64,000 bases of DNA from Dactylosporangium siamense (GCF_016862795.1 NZ_BONQ01000106.1:44061-108060), one strand, 5' to 3'; shown: positions 16,971-26,942, numbered from the stretch's first letter. Notes: generated from the letters alone by a model not told the origin. Translations and numbers: made by a program.

Positions 16971-18635
16971 CTACGCCTGGACCTGGTCGAACTGCTCCCA
17001 GCCGCCGATCGCCGCGCGGTTGGCGATCAGCGCCGCGGCGCCGGCGTTCTCCGCGCACACGTACTGGTTGTTGACCGTGGCGAGCAGGCTGACCGTGCCG
17101 TTGCTGTTGCGGATCAGCTTGAACGTCTCCCACGGTCCGGCGGCGGTACGGTTGGCGATCAGCGCCGCGGCGCCCGCGTTCTCCGCACACACCAGCCGGC
17201 TGTTGACCCTGGCGCGCAGCGCGACGTTGCCGCCGCCGAGGTCGACCACCTCGAACCGCTCCGCGGTGCCGACCGCGGTGGCGGAGGCTATCAGCGGCGA
17301 GTTGCCGCTGTTGGGCGCCGAGACGTAGCGGTTGTTGGCCCGGGACCGGAACGCGAACGAGGTGCCGGTCGGTGGGGTGCTCGGCGGGTTGGTCGGGCCG
17401 CCGGCGATCGGCTGGGTCGGCCGGGTCGCGGTCAGCGGCGTCTCCCGCTTGAACATCCGGCCGCCGTCGGCGGTGAGCCGCAGGTAGTAGTCCGAGGAGC
17501 AGGCGACCCCGTCGGCGTCGAGCGCGGGATGGCCGAAGTTCGTCGGCTGCATCGACGCGTTCTCGGCCGTCTTCGCGATCTGGTTGCCCTCGTTGAACTC
17601 GTCGAACATGGACACGTACAGGCCCTGCGCGCCGAGCCGGGTCATGTTGTAGATGTGCCGCCAGTAGAAGTCGCCGTGGGCGCGGGCACCGTTGGACAGG
17701 TCACCGGGCATGACGCACGGCTGGTAGTCGATCCCCCTGGCGTTGCAGTCGGCCTGGTCGCCGACGTTGACGTTGTTGTAGTACGAGTCGAGCCCGGCCA
17801 CGTCGCCGGTCCGCCCGACCATCCACGGCGAGATCATGTTGAACGCGTGGTACACGTCCAGGAACCCGGGCCGCGAGTCGTTGATGCCGGTGCGCCACCA
17901 CGTCGGCACACCGCCGATCACGTAGCAGCCCTGGGCCTTGAACCAGTTGATGACGTCCAGGCACGGCCCGGGCGTGAACGGGCGCCCGGCGTCGTTGAAC
18001 CCGAAGCCCCAGATGCACACGACCGGCTTGCCGTTCTGCCGCGCGTACGCCGGCGACGCCGTGTACGCCGACATCTTCGTCGTCCAGTCGGTCTTGATCT
18101 GCGACTGCATGTTCGTCCAGCTGGTGACGTCGTACATGATGTAGAACTTGCGCCCGTACGCCTCCGCGGCCTGGCGGACCTTGACGGTCATCGCGTCGCG
18201 GATCGGCCCTTCCCCGCCGACCGGGTTGAACCGCTGCAACGCGGCCGTGTCACAGCCGTAGTCGCGCATCCACTTGAAATGCGTGTCGACGGTCTGCTGG
18301 TCGTAGGACGAGAACAGCTTGGCGGGCTGCCCGTTGCCGAGGTTGGCGTACGCGGTCGTGTAGCTCTTGGTGTATTCGCGCATGTCCGGCCACGACACCA
18401 ACGTCGTGTTGCTCGGCGACGGCGGCTGACTGCCGTTGGCGCTGTAATGCCACCACTGGTTGATCGGTGACCCGTCGCCGAGGCAGGAGAACCAGCCCTG
18501 GTAACCGACGGAGATCTTCCCGACCACATCGCCAGGAGCGCTGGCGGCCTCGGCGTTACCGGCGACGTACGCGGTCGCACCGAGCCCGGCCGCGGCCACT
18601 CCGGCGGCCAGGACCTGGCGCCTTGAGAGACTCAT
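16971..18635 (-). CDS. Secreted GH71/99-like glycosidase with fascin-like repeats
   Basis: A 554-residue exported protein. It has a Tat-like signal (LSRRQVLAAGVAAAGL, ending AEAAS about residue 34) and a catalytic region (about 36-400) beginning VGKISVGYQGWFSC and containing FYIMYDVTSW, VCIWGFGF and SMFDEFNEGNQ, a TIM-barrel pattern typical of GH71/99-like proteins annotated as xylosidase/arabinosidase-like in actinomycetes. A Pro/Thr linker leads to tandem fascin-like beta-trefoil repeats (about 430-554) with recurrent CAENAGAAALIANR units. The substrate is unproven; a plant or fungal polysaccharide is likely. The start follows AAAGGA. The gene stands alone behind its own terminator. Confidence 0.65.
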   Translation of the reverse strand: MSLSRRQVLAAGVAAAGLGATAYVAGNAEAASAPGDVVGKISVGYQGWFSCLGDGSPINQWWHYSANGSQPPSPSNTTLVSWPDMREYTKSYTTAYANLGNGQPAKLFSSYDQQTVDTHFKWMRDYGCDTAALQRFNPVGGEGPIRDAMTVKVRQAAEAYGRKFYIMYDVTSWTNMQSQIKTDWTTKMSAYTASPAYARQNGKPVVCIWGFGFNDAGRPFTPGPCLDVINWFKAQGCYVIGGVPTWWRTGINDSRPGFLDVYHAFNMISPWMVGRTGDVAGLDSYYNNVNVGDQADCNARGIDYQPCVMPGDLSNGARAHGDFYWRHIYNMTRLGAQGLYVSMFDEFNEGNQIAKTAENASMQPTNFGHPALDADGVACSSDYYLRLTADGGRMFKRETPLTATRPTQPIAGGPTNPPSTPPTGTSFAFRSRANNRYVSAPNSGNSPLIASATAVGTAERFEVVDLGGGNVALRARVNSRLVCAENAGAAALIANRTAAGPWETFKLIRNSNGTVSLLATVNNQYVCAENAGAAALIANRAAIGGWEQFDQVQA

Positions 18636-19059
18636 GAGGTGTCCTTTCAGACGGGAACGCGGGTGGAATGCCACATGGCGGTGGGCGCCTGCCGCATCGC
18701 AGGCTTCCGCGTCGTGCGCGAGGACAGGGACGTGCCTGGCCCACGCGGGTGGGCAGGCGGCGGCGAGCGACAGCGGCGCGCGGACATCGGGCGGACTCCG
18801 GCACTTCACGGAGGAGCGCGCCGAGCGCACCTGGAGGAACGGCGTCCCGCGGTGAGGGTGCGCAGGAGCAGGCCGTCTTCACCTGGACCTTTGCAAGCTA
18901 CGCCCCGGTTTGTCAACCTCCCGAACGAATTACGGCCCATCTATAACGGCACGTCAACGAGCCCTGACCGGCGGTGCACGCAGATCCGAACCGCAGAGAC
19001 TCGGCAACGTGACCGATCGTAGGAAGAGTTCCTTTTGTCGATGTCTTTAGGCTGCGGCA
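18636..19059. other. Divergent intergenic region
   Basis: About 420 bases separate the minus-strand GH71/99-like gene and the plus-strand caspase-like gene. The segment near 18905-18960 is relatively AT-rich and contains a TTGACA hexamer on the minus strand (18911-18916), a possible -35 box for the glycosidase. I see no gene in it. Confidence 0.4.
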
Positions 19060-22000
19060 ATGCAGATCGCGATGAGCGACGCCGAGCCGCCCGCGCATCT
19101 GCCAGACCCTCTGAAGTCCCGCGCCGTGCTGATCGGTACCGCGTCATACGAGCACCTCGAGGACCTCCCGTCGGTTGCCAACAACCTCAGCGACATGCGA
19201 GCCGCGCTCACCGACCCTGAGCTCTGGGGATTATCGCCGGCGCACTGCCAGGTCCTTGCCGATCCGGAAGAACCGCGCCTCGTGCTGGAGGCGATCAGCG
19301 CCGCGGCGCAGGCGGCCACTGACGCGCTCGTCGTCTACTTCACCGGCCACGGCCTGCTCATGGGGTTGGAGCTGTTTCTCGGTCTGCGGCCGTCCCGCAC
19401 GGGCCAGCGCCACAGCGCAGTGCCGTATGACGAGATCCGGCACGAGGTCGTCGATGCCACCTGTTACAACAAGGTGGTCATCCTCGACTGCTGCTACAGC
19501 GGCAGGGCCTTGAAGGGGCACATGACGGACGCCATCGAGCTCGGCGACCTCGCCGGCATCGACGGCACCTATCTGATGACCGCCACCACCGAGACGGCAA
19601 TCGCGCTGGCACCCCCGGGGGAGCGGCACACCGCCTTTTCCGGCGCCCTTATCGACCGGCTCGTCCACGGCGTGCCGGACGGACCGGACCTGCTCGACAT
19701 GCAGACGCTGTACTACAACGTCCGCAACGACCTCGTGCAGCGCGCACGCCCGAGGCCCCAGCAGCGCAACCGCAACGACGGTGCCCGCATCGCGTTGGCC
19801 CGCAACCGTGCGCGGCAACAGCACCGGACGCGGCCGGCGCACCACGCTGCGCCCCCAGCGCCCGCGCCTCCGGACTGGGTGCGGTCGCTGCTGTCCGCCG
19901 CCCCGGCCCGGATCTGTGCGCAGATCGCGGACCTGCGGCGCACGGACCGCGGCGCCGACGTGTCGGCGTTGCTGTCGGCGGTCGGTCGGCGCCGGGATCC
20001 GCAGGGCGTCGTCGCCGTTGTCGGCGAGCTGCAGGAACTCGGCGATGTCGCCTCCTGGCAGGCAGTGTTGGAAGCCGCGGCCTCCCGGTCACCGGCCGAC
20101 GTGTGCAAGGTCGTGGCGACGTTTCGGGCCCTCGACCAGCCGCAGCCGGCGGACACCGTCCTTGAGCGAGCGGCCGCCGTTTCCGTCGACACCGCAGCCG
20201 GGCTGGCGCAACTGCTGACCGGTGCTGCGGCAGACCTTCGCCTCGTGCTCGACGCGGCCCTGGCGGCCGCTCAGGGCCGGGACCTGCTGCTGGACCTGGT
20301 CGGGGCGCTGTGGGCGGCCGGCCTGCGCGACGACGTCGACGGCATGCTGCAGCGGGGCACCGCCAGGATGTCGCCGGAGCAGACGCTGCAGATCGCCGAC
20401 GAGCTGCGCTCCGTCGGGCAGGATCAGTCCGCGTTCGGTCTGTATCCGGCGGCGGCGGCGCTGCTGGCCGAACGGGAGGCGGACACCATTGCCCGACTCG
20501 TGGCGAGCATGGTGCAGGCCGGCAGGAGCGCGGAGGCCGAGCTGATCGTCGTCGCCGCGGTCGCCGCCCGGCGCACGGCGGTCGAACTGGCCGAGCTGGC
20601 GATGACCCTGAGCGCCGTCGGTCAGGGGCAACTCGCCGACCAGGCCCTGGCGCAGGCCGGTCGGATGGACGCCGACGACGACATTCTCGACGCTGTCGTG
20701 ATGCTCGTGTCGGCCGGCCACGAGGACGCCGCCCTACGGATGAGCCATGCCGCGGCCGCGGACCGCTCCGCCGCCCGCACCGTCGCGCTCGTGCGGGCGC
20801 TCCGCGAGCGGGGACGTCCCCTGGACGCAAGAACCGTCCTGCTGCGGGTGGGCCTGGGGCTCCCCTTGCCGAAGCTCATCGTCCTCGCCGCGCTCGCTGA
20901 TGAGGCGGATCGCAGGCTGCTCGTCGACCTGGTCCTCGATCGTGGCCCTGAGGCGCTGTCGGAGCTCGTGCATCACGCGATCATCAATGACGGCGCCGCG
21001 GTCCTGGATCTGCTCGCCCGCCGCCTGTCCGCCGACGGTCCGAACGGCATCTTGGCCGCTCTGGGCGGTCTGCGGTCGCGGCTGCCTCCCGGAGAAGGCG
21101 GCGCGTTGCTGGCACCGGCCGTGCGGGGACTGAGCGCCGCCGACCGCGAGGCGTTCGCCGTTGCCCTGGCAGGGCGGGACCCGCGGAGCGTTGCCTGGAC
21201 GTTGTCGGGCCTTGCGGTCGACTCGTCGGACGCTTTCGCTGCCGTGTCCGACGCGGTGCTGCGTGCCCTGACGATCGACCGGCTGGTCGATCTGGCCGAC
21301 GCACTGCAGGCCGACTCCGGCGTCGTGACCACACCGATCACGCACGACCTGGCCCTTGAGGTCGTCGACACGATCGCCGGCCGGCCCGCCCCGCTGTCGT
21401 CGGTCGCGCTGGTGCGGCTGATCTGGGCCGAGGACCCGGTCGCTCGGCGGGCCGCCTGGTGGATCGCGGACCGGCTGACGACGCCCGAGACCGAGGTGAC
21501 GCTCGGCGGTGCCGCCGACGCGATGCCCCACGACGCGTCGAGGTCGTCGCAGTATGCATGGCTGCGCGCGCCCTTCCGGGGGTCCGCAACGCTGCGGAAG
21601 ATCGTGGGCCGGGTCGGCTATCTGTTGAACACCATGGACCCGGCGGACGCCCCGGCGGCCGGCGGCGAACTGGACCCACGGATCGTGGTCGGGATCTTCG
21701 TGTACTTCGAGCAGTTCGACGGCACCGACCTGCGCGCGTCCGGCTCGCCGGTGGGACAACTGGTCCGGGGGCTGGCGAAGGCCTCTGGGCACCTCGGCAC
21801 CGGCTCCGTCGCCCCGTCCACGCTCCGCAAGGCATTCGCTGTCCACGCGCAGCGCGACGAGGAGCGGGCCAGGAGCGCGGCGATCACGATCTGTGTCGCC
21901 GGTAGCCGCCGGGCCGCCCTGCCACGGCTGCTGGCGACGCTTCCGACCGCGGTGCTGACCGAGTGTGCCTGCCAGGTCTACGCCGGCCGGCTACCGGACG

Positions 22001-22524
22001 GCAGCGCCGCGCTCTTCTGGCGGACTGTCGCGGATCTGCCGCGGGCTTCCGACGCGCGGGTCCTCCGGAACCTTTTCGGCGTCATCGCGGGGCTGCTTGC
22101 GATCGGTCTCTTCCTGACCGGCGCGGTGTCCGTGCTCGGCAACCTGGTCGGGCACCGGGACCATACGCCGGTCTGGATGCTCATCGTCGCGACCGGGCTT
22201 CCCGTCCTCGCCGTGTCCGGCCATCTCGCCGAGCGGACCGCCAGCTGGCGCTCGAACCACACGGATATGATCCTCGGCCTCACGATCTCCACCTGGGTGA
22301 TCAGCGGACTGGCCGTGCTCGTCGTTGGACTGCACGCCGCCGCGGAGTTGATCACCTGGCCCGTCCTGCTCGGCGCCGCCGGTCTGCTGGCCGCGACGAT
22401 CACGACGGCGGCGATCAGTACCCGACTCCAGACCCGCGCCGCAGAGAACCCGTGCCGAACGATCCTCGAACGCGACAAACGCCTGCACCCACGGGATCTG
22501 ACGCTCCGAGAAGTCACCCCCTGA
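19060..22524 (+). CDS. Large caspase-like (C14) protease with helical repeats and C-terminal membrane segments
   Basis: 1154 residues. The N-terminal domain (about 18-235) has a caspase/metacaspase fold signature: strand AVLIGTASYEHL, YFTGHG with catalytic His97, and ILDCCYSG with catalytic Cys145. An Arg/Gln-rich linker follows, then about 700 residues of Ala/Leu/Asp-rich helical repeats with no family I can name. The last 150 residues hold about four hydrophobic helices (for example VIAGLLAIGLFLTGAV), so the protein is probably membrane-anchored with the protease in the cytosol. Codon 58 is a rare TTA. Actinobacterial caspases are often linked to conflict or regulated cell death systems; a function here is inferred only. 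The unknown gene at 22560 follows closely. Confidence 0.75.
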   Translation: MQIAMSDAEPPAHLPDPLKSRAVLIGTASYEHLEDLPSVANNLSDMRAALTDPELWGLSPAHCQVLADPEEPRLVLEAISAAAQAATDALVVYFTGHGLLMGLELFLGLRPSRTGQRHSAVPYDEIRHEVVDATCYNKVVILDCCYSGRALKGHMTDAIELGDLAGIDGTYLMTATTETAIALAPPGERHTAFSGALIDRLVHGVPDGPDLLDMQTLYYNVRNDLVQRARPRPQQRNRNDGARIALARNRARQQHRTRPAHHAAPPAPAPPDWVRSLLSAAPARICAQIADLRRTDRGADVSALLSAVGRRRDPQGVVAVVGELQELGDVASWQAVLEAAASRSPADVCKVVATFRALDQPQPADTVLERAAAVSVDTAAGLAQLLTGAAADLRLVLDAALAAAQGRDLLLDLVGALWAAGLRDDVDGMLQRGTARMSPEQTLQIADELRSVGQDQSAFGLYPAAAALLAEREADTIARLVASMVQAGRSAEAELIVVAAVAARRTAVELAELAMTLSAVGQGQLADQALAQAGRMDADDDILDAVVMLVSAGHEDAALRMSHAAAADRSAARTVALVRALRERGRPLDARTVLLRVGLGLPLPKLIVLAALADEADRRLLVDLVLDRGPEALSELVHHAIINDGAAVLDLLARRLSADGPNGILAALGGLRSRLPPGEGGALLAPAVRGLSAADREAFAVALAGRDPRSVAWTLSGLAVDSSDAFAAVSDAVLRALTIDRLVDLADALQADSGVVTTPITHDLALEVVDTIAGRPAPLSSVALVRLIWAEDPVARRAAWWIADRLTTPETEVTLGGAADAMPHDASRSSQYAWLRAPFRGSATLRKIVGRVGYLLNTMDPADAPAAGGELDPRIVVGIFVYFEQFDGTDLRASGSPVGQLVRGLAKASGHLGTGSVAPSTLRKAFAVHAQRDEERARSAAITICVAGSRRAALPRLLATLPTAVLTECACQVYAGRLPDGSAALFWRTVADLPRASDARVLRNLFGVIAGLLAIGLFLTGAVSVLGNLVGHRDHTPVWMLIVATGLPVLAVSGHLAERTASWRSNHTDMILGLTISTWVISGLAVLVVGLHAAAELITWPVLLGAAGLLAATITTAAISTRLQTRAAENPCRTILERDKRLHPRDLTLREVTP

Positions 22525-22559
22525 CCACGGCGCCGGGCGGGTGCGCATAGCGTCGCGGT

Positions 22560-23918
22560 GTGCAGAGAGGCTGGACGGACGGGCTGGAGCCGTGGCAGAG
22601 CCGAGTGTTCGCGGCCGGGTGTGCGCAGCGGGTGACGCCGCTGGTGGAGGCGTTCGGCACGGACACCGAGCGGTGGGCGTGGCGGGAGGCGCTCGCGGCG
22701 CTCTGGGCCGGCGCGGCGTTCGACCCGCGGGTGGTGTACCGGTCCTGGCGCACTGGAACGCGGGCGCTGTTCCGTCCGGCCCTGGACCTGATCGGCGACG
22801 CGCTGGTGACCCGCAACCCCGACCCCGCGGTCGCGGCGGCAGGGGCGCAGGACGCGGGCTTCGACGCCGGCGATGTGGTGTCCGGCCTGGCGGAGGACTA
22901 CGGCGCGCTGGCGCTGATCGCGGCCGAGGTCGACGCGCAGGTGGAGACCCTGGAGCTGGTGCGGCGGCTGCCTTTCGATGAGGCGACCGCGGCCGTGCGG
23001 GCGGTGGCGCTGGACCTCGGGCCGGTCCTGGCGGGCATCGACCTGCCGCGGTCCGGTCCGCTGGGGCCGCGCCCCGGTCCTCGGGTCCGGCACCTGGGGC
23101 ATCCGGCGGGTGGCGCCGTACCCGCAAAGCCGCAGGAGCCGACCGTGCTGGTGGCGGCGGACGCGCCGGCGTTCGATCCCGGCCCGGACGGGCGCCCGCC
23201 GTTCCGTTCCGGGGACGTGCTGCGGCTGGACTGCCCGCCGGCGGACACGGTGGTCACGGCGGAGCACGAGGACCGGCTGACCGTCGAGCACCCGTGGCAG
23301 CCCGGGATGCTGTGGTCGCTGCCCCGCCGCCCGAACACGTCCAGCAGCGGCGACAACTGGACGCCGGTGCGCATCGAGCCTGATCCGGCGACGCTCGGGG
23401 CCGGGGACGCGTGCCGGGTCGGCATCGACGACACCGCCGTCTACCTGGTCGAGGCGTACACGTCCACGCCGCGCCGCTCGACCCGTGCGCTCGCGTGCAT
23501 GGCGGCGTGGCCGGTGGGCGTGCAGCCGCTGGGTGGGTACGGCCGGTACGACGAGCCTCTCGATCCGTACGAACTGCCGCTGCGGGTCGTGCTGGTGCAC
23601 CGCGGGTACGCGTACCTGACGCCGGGCGAGCGGGTCGTCGACGCGGATGGCACGGAACTGGACTTCCACCCGCCGCTGCTGTTCCTGCACCCGGATGCGG
23701 ACGTGCGGGACACCACGCGCTGGCCGGTGGCGCAGGTGCCGCGCTGGCCGCTGCGCCGGGCCGGCGGCACGGTGATCGGCGAGACGGCGTCGGGCTGCCA
23801 CGACGAGGAGGCCGACGCCTGGGAGGCGGCGGCCGGTGTCGCGCTGCCCGCCGAGTATGAGCTGGTGCCGTGGTTCCTGCGGGTCGGCGACCGGTCGCCG
23901 ACCTACCGTCCGATGTAG
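22560..23918 (+). CDS. Protein of unknown function
   Basis: A 452-residue soluble protein that I do not recognise. The N-terminal 150 residues are Ala-rich and helical (LEPWQSRVFAAGC, EALAALWAGAAF). The central part is Pro-rich with strands, and the C-terminal half contains several Trp/Tyr-rich strands (GYGRYDEPLDPYELPLRVV). There is no signal peptide and no membrane segment. It starts at GTG 22560, 35 bases after the caspase-like gene and on the same strand, so co-transcription is likely and it may be its partner or substrate; this is inference. A strong terminator follows. Confidence 0.6.
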   Translation: MQRGWTDGLEPWQSRVFAAGCAQRVTPLVEAFGTDTERWAWREALAALWAGAAFDPRVVYRSWRTGTRALFRPALDLIGDALVTRNPDPAVAAAGAQDAGFDAGDVVSGLAEDYGALALIAAEVDAQVETLELVRRLPFDEATAAVRAVALDLGPVLAGIDLPRSGPLGPRPGPRVRHLGHPAGGAVPAKPQEPTVLVAADAPAFDPGPDGRPPFRSGDVLRLDCPPADTVVTAEHEDRLTVEHPWQPGMLWSLPRRPNTSSSGDNWTPVRIEPDPATLGAGDACRVGIDDTAVYLVEAYTSTPRRSTRALACMAAWPVGVQPLGGYGRYDEPLDPYELPLRVVLVHRGYAYLTPGERVVDADGTELDFHPPLLFLHPDADVRDTTRWPVAQVPRWPLRRAGGTVIGETASGCHDEEADAWEAAAGVALPAEYELVPWFLRVGDRSPTYRPM

Positions 23919-23931
23919 CCCTGACACCGTG

Positions 23932-23964
23932 GCGGTGGTCACGCCCCCCGCGTGACCACCGCCC
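23932..23964. terminator. Hairpin terminator
   Basis: A 13-base-pair perfect stem (ggcggtggtcacg / cgtgaccaccgcc) around a C-rich loop lies 13 bases past the stop at 23918. Confidence 0.85.
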
Positions 23965-23972
23965 GGCCGGAC

Positions 23973-23996
23973 CCTGCCTCCCTCGGTGGGCAGGGT
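23973..23996. terminator. Second small hairpin
   Basis: Seven-base arms ccctgcc/ggcaggg stand 11 bases before the minus-strand DUF4242 stop. It probably terminates that gene from the other side. Confidence 0.55.
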
Positions 23997-24007
23997 TGCA
24001 TGTGGGG

Positions 24008-24259
24008 CTATGAGCCTTCCTGGACCTGGTAGATCTCGTCGGCGACCAGGCCGTGCGCCTCGCGGTGGACGGCGTGTGCCGCCTCGGCCGACGGCGCCTC
24101 GGCGAGACAGAAGATCTTGCCGCGGTCCTCGTCGACCCAATACCGCAGGTAGCTGACGTCATATTTGCTCTGCACCCGCAGGTCGGCCATGTGCGCCTTG
24201 ACGACGTCGTCGACGGAGACACCCCCGCCGATATTGTGAATGTCCATGTACAGCGGCAT
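24008..24259 (-). CDS. DUF4242 family protein, SCO4226-like
   Basis: A compact 83-residue protein beginning MPLYMDIHNIGGGVS with the family's YLRYWVDEDRGKIFCL and VHREAHGLVADEIYQV segments. The Streptomyces relative SCO4226 is a small ferredoxin-like-fold protein reported to bind nickel; His and Asp residues near the N-terminus are retained here, but metal binding is untested. ATG 24259 has an excellent GAGGAGG site. It lies downstream of the LuxR-type regulator on the same strand, with a 112-base gap. Confidence 0.8.
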   Translation of the reverse strand: MPLYMDIHNIGGGVSVDDVVKAHMADLRVQSKYDVSYLRYWVDEDRGKIFCLAEAPSAEAAHAVHREAHGLVADEIYQVQEGS

Positions 24260-24371
24260 CGGTGCTGCCTCCTCGGTCGTGACGTGCCTTGACCGTACGG
24301 AACCGAACGCCCGCCGCGGATCGGTAGCCGACCCTGAGGTTTGCCGCACCGGTACCCAGAAACGCCGGTAC

Positions 24372-26942
24372 CTAGAACCGGGCCGCGGAGCCCTGCACCT
24401 TCCGGATCGCCTTCGCCCGGGTGGACACGCCGAGCTTGGACAGGACCGCGGACACGTGGTGGTCGACGGTCTTCACCGACAGCACGAGGTTGGCGGCGAT
24501 CTCGGCGTTGGTGTTCCCGGCACAGATCAGGTGCAGCACCTCCTGCTCGCGCCGGGTCAGGCCGTGCGGGTCGGCCCGCGTCGCCGTCTGCGGGCCGGTG
24601 GGGACCGACCGGATCCCGCGGTCGCGCATCAGCTGCCGGGCCACCCGCACCGCGGCCGTCGCACCCAGGTCGCCGAGCATCCCCACCGCCCGGCGCAGCG
24701 ACTGCTCGTCGGCGGCACCCAGCAGCGCCAGCGCCGCGTCGTACGGGCAGCTCAGGTCGAGCCAGGCCGCGGCCGCACCGGCGCAGTCACCGCCGATCTC
24801 CAGCCGGAACGGCTCGGCCAGTTCGCCGCGTGCGGGCCGGTCGGAGCCGGTGCGGCGCAGCCAGACCGCGACCCAGCCGCGCATCCACCCGTCGGCGTCG
24901 CCGACCACGTCGTCGGCGAGTTCGGCCTCGACCCGGGCGTCCTGCACCTTGCCCGCCAGCCAGAACGCCTCGGCCCGGCCGATCCGCGACTTGACGATCC
25001 ACTGCGGCTCGCCGCAGCCGTCGGCGGAGGCGGCCGCCTCGTCCAGCGCCGCCCAGACGCCGTCCTCGTCGCGCCGGGCCCGGACCGTCGCGACGCAGTA
25101 CAGCACGTAGATCCGGTTGATCGGGGACGCCTCCTCGACCCGCGTCAGCACCTCGCGGCACAGCGCCAGCGCGTCGTCCCAGCGTCCCATCCGCGCCAGC
25201 GAGTTGGCCCGCTCGCCGCGCAGGCAGGTGCCGAACGTGTCGACGTCGAACTCGTCGCAGTAGGCGATGGCCTCCTGGTACACCGGGTCCGCCTCGGGGT
25301 AGCGACGCTCCCGGCACAGCATGCCGTACAGGTTGGTGTACGCCCGGCCGGCCTGCCCGTCGAGCCGGTTCGCCACGGCGATGTCCAGCGCGCGGCGGAT
25401 CAGCCCGGTCCAGTCCTGGCCGAGCATGCGGCGCGCCACCGCCTCGGTGTTCATGGTGTCGCTGAGCACGTCGACCAGGCCGAGCGGCGCGGCGATGTCC
25501 TGGCTGCGGCCGGCCAGCTCGACGGCCTCGGCGTTACGGTCGGCGAGCAGCCGCTGCTTGGCCAGGTGCCCGTACGCGCGGGCCAGTTCGACGCCGGGCC
25601 CCAGCGGCTCGAGCACGGCGATGGCCGCCTCGGCGTCGCCGATCGCCTCCCGGCCCCGGCACAGGCTGACCATGGCGGCGGAGTGCAGCCGCAGCGCCGC
25701 GCCCTCCCGCAGCGGGTCGCCGGCGGCCCGCCACAGCGTCCGCGCCCGGTCCGCGGCCTCGGCCACTCCCGCCCAGCCGTCCACGAAGGACAGTTCGACG
25801 CCGAGCGCGTCGTAGAGCCGCGGATCGTCGGGGTCGCAGCGCACCGCCCGCTGATACTGCGCCGCCGCCTCCCGGTGCGACTTGAACCCGGCCGCCCGTC
25901 TGGCCGCCCGGACCGCGTGGTGCAGCGCCGCCGCGGTGTCACCCGCCGCCTCGGCGTGGTGCGCCAGGCCCGCGTCGTCGTCGCTGCCGAGGTCCTGCAG
26001 CGCCGCGAGGATCCGGGCGTGGATGAGCCCGGTCCGGTGCGCGGGCACGGCCTGCTCCACGGCGAGGCGGCCCAGCTCGTGCCGGAACCGCAGGCCGGGC
26101 CCGTCGCCGACGAGCAGCCCCGAGTCGACGAGCTCATCCAGGACGGTGGCCGAGGCGATGGTGGCCGCGGCCAGCAGCCGAGGCTCGATCCGGGTGCCGA
26201 TCAGCGCCGCCGCGTCGAGCACCCCGCGGGCGTCGCCGGACAGCTCCGCCACCCTGGCCAGCACCGCGTCGCGCGCGGACGCCGGCACCGTCGCTGCACC
26301 GGCCCGCACGACCTCGCTCACGAAGTAGGGGTTGCCGCCGGTCAGCCGGTGCAGCGCGACCGGCTCCAGACCGTGGTCCCCGGCCAGGACCGCGACCGCG
26401 TCCGCGGACAGCGGCGCGAGCCCGATCCGGCGGGTGGAGCGCTGCCGGCCCAGGTCGCCCAGCGCGATCCGCAGCGGGTGCCCGGGCGCCAGGCTGTCGT
26501 CGCGGTAGGTCACGACCAGCAGGACGGGGACGTTTCGCACCCGGCGGGCCAGGAACCGCACCAGGTCGATCGTCGCCTCGTCGGCCCAGTGCAGGTCCTC
26601 GATCACGACGACGTGCAGGGTGCCGGGAGCGCCGAGCTGCCGCAGCAGCGCCCCGAACAGCTCCTCCCGGGAGCCGCCGGACCGGGACAGCTCCAGCAGC
26701 TCCCCGCCGAGCTCGGCGGCGATGTCGAACAGCGGCCCGAGCGGCCGGGGCGTGAACAGGCCGTCGCACAGCCCCCACGCCCACCGCGCGTCGGCGAGGC
26801 GTTCGGCGAGGACCTCGACCAGCGTCGACTTGCCGACGCCCGCCTCGCCCGCCACGAGGACCAGGCACCCCTGCCCGGCCCGCGCCTGCTGCGCGTATTC
26901 GCCCAGCGACGCCAGCGCGGCGTCCCGTTCCAGCAGATCCAT
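24372..26942 (-). CDS. LAL-family LuxR-type ATPase regulator
   Basis: An 856-residue large ATP-binding regulator of the LuxR family. An N-terminal AAA/NTPase module has Walker A GEAGVGKST (about residues 30-38) and Walker B-like VVVIEDLHWADE. A long TPR-like helical middle leads to a C-terminal LuxR helix-turn-helix (LTRREQEVLHLICAGNTNAEIA...SVKTVDHHVSAVLSKL). LALs sense a ligand or protein and activate sugar-use or secondary-metabolite operons. ATG 26942 is chosen because the protein begins MDLLERDAAL, the normal family start; a GTG 27 bases upstream is possible. No obvious target operon is adjacent, so its regulon is unknown. Confidence 0.9.
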   Translation of the reverse strand: MDLLERDAALASLGEYAQQARAGQGCLVLVAGEAGVGKSTLVEVLAERLADARWAWGLCDGLFTPRPLGPLFDIAAELGGELLELSRSGGSREELFGALLRQLGAPGTLHVVVIEDLHWADEATIDLVRFLARRVRNVPVLLVVTYRDDSLAPGHPLRIALGDLGRQRSTRRIGLAPLSADAVAVLAGDHGLEPVALHRLTGGNPYFVSEVVRAGAATVPASARDAVLARVAELSGDARGVLDAAALIGTRIEPRLLAAATIASATVLDELVDSGLLVGDGPGLRFRHELGRLAVEQAVPAHRTGLIHARILAALQDLGSDDDAGLAHHAEAAGDTAAALHHAVRAARRAAGFKSHREAAAQYQRAVRCDPDDPRLYDALGVELSFVDGWAGVAEAADRARTLWRAAGDPLREGAALRLHSAAMVSLCRGREAIGDAEAAIAVLEPLGPGVELARAYGHLAKQRLLADRNAEAVELAGRSQDIAAPLGLVDVLSDTMNTEAVARRMLGQDWTGLIRRALDIAVANRLDGQAGRAYTNLYGMLCRERRYPEADPVYQEAIAYCDEFDVDTFGTCLRGERANSLARMGRWDDALALCREVLTRVEEASPINRIYVLYCVATVRARRDEDGVWAALDEAAASADGCGEPQWIVKSRIGRAEAFWLAGKVQDARVEAELADDVVGDADGWMRGWVAVWLRRTGSDRPARGELAEPFRLEIGGDCAGAAAAWLDLSCPYDAALALLGAADEQSLRRAVGMLGDLGATAAVRVARQLMRDRGIRSVPTGPQTATRADPHGLTRREQEVLHLICAGNTNAEIAANLVLSVKTVDHHVSAVLSKLGVSTRAKAIRKVQGSAARF

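Noticed and set aside
14349..18635. Biosynthetic gene cluster around the ABC exporter
   Set aside because: No PKS, NRPS, terpene or RiPP enzyme is present; the exporter stands with glycosidases and terminators on both sides.
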